This document shows, piece after piece, positions 4,771 to 6,368 of a stretch of DNA of 6,368 nucleotides. Position 1 is the first letter of the stretch. Each line of letters starts with the position of its first letter. A program made the translations under genes and the position numbers. The notes beneath the pieces are model-generated. The model was not told the DNA's origin, searched no databases, and saw only the letters and a program-made list of their open reading frames with translations. Source of the stretch: an uncultured Prevotella sp. (GTDB taxonomy: Bacteria > Bacteroidota > Bacteroidia > Bacteroidales > Bacteroidaceae); assembly GCA_945788545.1 (NCBI GenBank), contig CALZMK010000092.1:1-6368 (forward strand), in the 5' to 3' direction.

Positions 4771-6368
4771 TTATTTTGTGATGTTTTCAAAATTTCCCCA
4801 TTTCTTATGGGCTCTATATCTGGCAAGGCTTGATTCGGGCACGTGGAGGGTGCACGACTTCAGCAGTGGGTAGCTGCTGTTGAATGTGGCGTTGTAGCAC
4901 ACGGGAGGTATGGCCGCAGCTATGTATATGTCGGAAAGCGGACAACCGTCGAAGACATATTCACCTATCAAACTTGTTTCGCTGCCGATATGTATGCATT
5001 TGAGTTTGCGACATTGTTGGAATGTGGCTTGCGGGATTGTGGCGAGATTGTTGGAGAGCGTGACCGTTTCCACACTGCTGCCATAGAATGCACCCATGCC
5101 AATCTCGGTGATGTTGTCGGGCATGGTGAAAGAGGTGATGCGGCAATTGCGGAAGGCATATTCGCCAATCGACTCGACAGAGGAAGGAAGGGTGTAGTTG
5201 CCATCCTTACCGAGCGGGAACCACATTATCTTGGTTGCATCGGCATTGAAGAGAACCCCGTCGATGCTCTTGAAATACTTATTGGCTGCCGACACCTGGA
5301 TGGAGGACAGCGACGTGCAACCGTCGGATTGTCCTATCGACGAGGCTGAGGCAGGGATGGTGATGGTGGCAAGGCTGGAGCAGTTCTTGAAGGCCTGTTC
5401 GTCTACCCTCTTGGCAGTGAGCGGGAGCATAATGGATTGCAGTCTTGCAAGGTCTTGGAACATACCATACCCAATGACATCAGCTTCGATGGCCCGCGAC
5501 TCAATATAATTGCTGCCGCCCTCGACGATATTCACGTCGGTGAGGTCGATGGCAGTCAGTTGGCCTCCCGTGTCATGGCCGTAGAAGTCAAGTCCCGCCA
5601 TTTCCCTGATTGTACGTATGTCATCGCCGTTCATCTGTCCGGAGAAACTGAGCGACGTATATCCGTATCTGTCTTCGCCCATAAGTTGGGAGAGTGTGCC
5701 GGGCGATGTGGTGGAAATGGAATTGTCGGTGGTAATCAGCATGGCGCTGCCTGTTGCCTCGCCGATGGTGTTTGCGGCATAGGGCGTGAGCTCGAGATTG
5801 GCCATCTTGTCGAGTCCGGTCATTGTCAATATGATATTTCCCGCGTTTGCCTCGCTGAGGCTGGCAGTTACATCAACGGTCTTGCCCGAATCGATGTTGC
5901 GTATGTGGCACCCTGCCTCGATGATGTCCTCGCCTCCGTTGTCCTCGATGACAAACGAGGCGATGACACTGGCGGGACCTTTGGCGAGCGGGATGAGTGG
6001 GGATACAGTAGGGATGACGTTGGACAAGGTGGTAAACTGCATGTCGTCGCTGGTAACCTCCACCCGTCCGTTGTCCCCCCTCAGGCGATACGAGTAGGTA
6101 ACACCCGGTTTCAGGTCTCTAAGCCGATACTCCACCCTACCGTTTTCGGGGGTGAGCAACGGAGACCGCAAGACTGTGCCGCCGTTGCTTGCCCACCATT
6201 CGAAACGTAACGAGGTGAGACCATTGCCTCCATTGTCGGCAATGGCTCCGGCGACAGTAGCCTCGTTGCGGGTGATGTCGAGGGCTTCCTCCACCGAGAG
6301 AGTGGGGAGGGAATTGAATGGAGCGTCATACGCACTGCATCCGGATGCCATTGCCACGACGGCAATCA
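4771..6368 (-). CDS. BspA-like leucine-rich-repeat surface lipoprotein, 5' end outside window
   Basis: Likely an exported lipoprotein anchored at the cell envelope. The frame is open to the window edge. Its first visible residues, IAVVAMASGCS, are the end of a lipoprotein signal peptide with the lipid-bearing Cys at 6337-6339, so the GTG at 6357 is not the true start. Numbering from that GTG, residues 27-112 and 115-210 look like two fibronectin-III/Ig-type beta domains; the first carries the typical 'LKPGVTYSYRLRG' and 'MQFTTL' strands. Residues about 230-475 are BspA/TpLRR (LRR_5) repeats, with units such as 'VDEQAFKNCSSLATITIP', 'IDGVLFNADATKIMWFP' and 'ESIGEYAFRNCRITSFTMP'. The end ('CTLHVPESSLARYRAHKKW' then 'NFENI') is the usual closing cap of Bacteroidales BspA-like proteins. 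Such proteins often bind host matrix proteins or polymers, but no ligand can be read here. The stop codon is 5 bases from the next start, so it is probably first or internal in an operon with the regulator and kinase. Confidence 0.93.
   Translation of the reverse strand, partial: IAVVAMASGCSAYDAPFNSLPTLSVEEALDITRNEATVAGAIADNGGNGLTSLRFEWWASNGGTVLRSPLLTPENGRVEYRLRDLKPGVTYSYRLRGDNGRVEVTSDDMQFTTLSNVIPTVSPLIPLAKGPASVIASFVIEDNGGEDIIEAGCHIRNIDSGKTVDVTASLSEANAGNIILTMTGLDKMANLELTPYAANTIGEATGSAMLITTDNSISTTSPGTLSQLMGEDRYGYTSLSFSGQMNGDDIRTIREMAGLDFYGHDTGGQLTAIDLTDVNIVEGGSNYIESRAIEADVIGYGMFQDLARLQSIMLPLTAKRVDEQAFKNCSSLATITIPASASSIGQSDGCTSLSSIQVSAANKYFKSIDGVLFNADATKIMWFPLGKDGNYTLPSSVESIGEYAFRNCRITSFTMPDNITEIGMGAFYGSSVETVTLSNNLATIPQATFQQCRKLKCIHIGSETSLIGEYVFDGCPLSDIYIAAAIPPVCYNATFNSSYPLLKSCTLHVPESSLARYRAHKKWGNFENITK

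Noticed and set aside
4843..6210. Long plus-strand open frames opposite the lipoprotein gene (for example 5437-6210)
   Set aside because: They lie wholly inside a convincing minus-strand gene with recognised domains, and their translations show no domain, only the mirror of a G+C-richer coding strand.
4771..6357. GTG at 6355-6357 as the start of the lipoprotein
   Set aside because: Codons upstream to the window edge stay open and read IAV, the hydrophobic core of a signal peptide; starting at the GTG would leave too short a signal before the lipid-bearing cysteine.
1..6368. CRISPR array, tRNA, rRNA, insertion sequence or integrase
   Set aside because: No regular repeat-spacer pattern, no tRNA-like cloverleaf, no rRNA stretch and no transposase or recombinase motif was found in any frame examined.

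Overview
The window looks like a piece of a Bacteroidales chromosome (Bacteroides, Parabacteroides or Prevotella-like). This rests on four things: a BspA-type leucine-rich-repeat lipoprotein, a small regulator with the 'STLKRIWGY' helix-turn-helix-like signature common in this order, a kinase of the Bacteroidetes type without a glycine-rich loop, and general lack of Shine-Dalgarno sequences before the start codons. No species can be named from the sequence alone. Every supported gene is on the minus strand, so transcription runs from right to left.

Right part (6368 to 3331) holds a three-gene cluster. First is a secreted lipoprotein with two fibronectin-III-like domains followed by BspA-type repeats, whose start lies beyond the window edge. 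Five bases later comes a 193-residue protein with a helix-turn-helix-like N-terminal domain. It overlaps by 8 bases a 286-residue tail-anchored serine/threonine protein kinase. The kinase keeps its catalytic residues but has DFN where DFG is expected and has no glycine-rich loop. The packing implies one transcript and translational coupling of regulator and kinase. A plausible reading is a small signalling module with one surface protein, one cytoplasmic regulator and one membrane-held kinase.

Middle part (3330 to 3075) is the only gap above about 250 bases. It holds two overlapping open frames without start codons, which may be a decayed gene. It also holds a near-perfect 15-bp inverted repeat followed by a T-rich run on the minus strand, which fits a terminator for the kinase cluster. 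Overlapping the repeat's left arm is a good promoter match for the next gene group, so the same bases may also act as an operator.

Left part (3074 to 14) holds a second cluster: a 67-residue zinc-ribbon protein, a 727-residue largely helical, coiled-coil protein of unknown family, and a 201-residue DUF4112 membrane protein starting 4 bases after it. The large protein and the DUF4112 protein are almost certainly co-expressed and may form a membrane-associated complex. Their function is unknown, and this pair is the best candidate for an undescribed system here. By eye the left cluster is more A+T-rich than the right one, so the two may have different histories.
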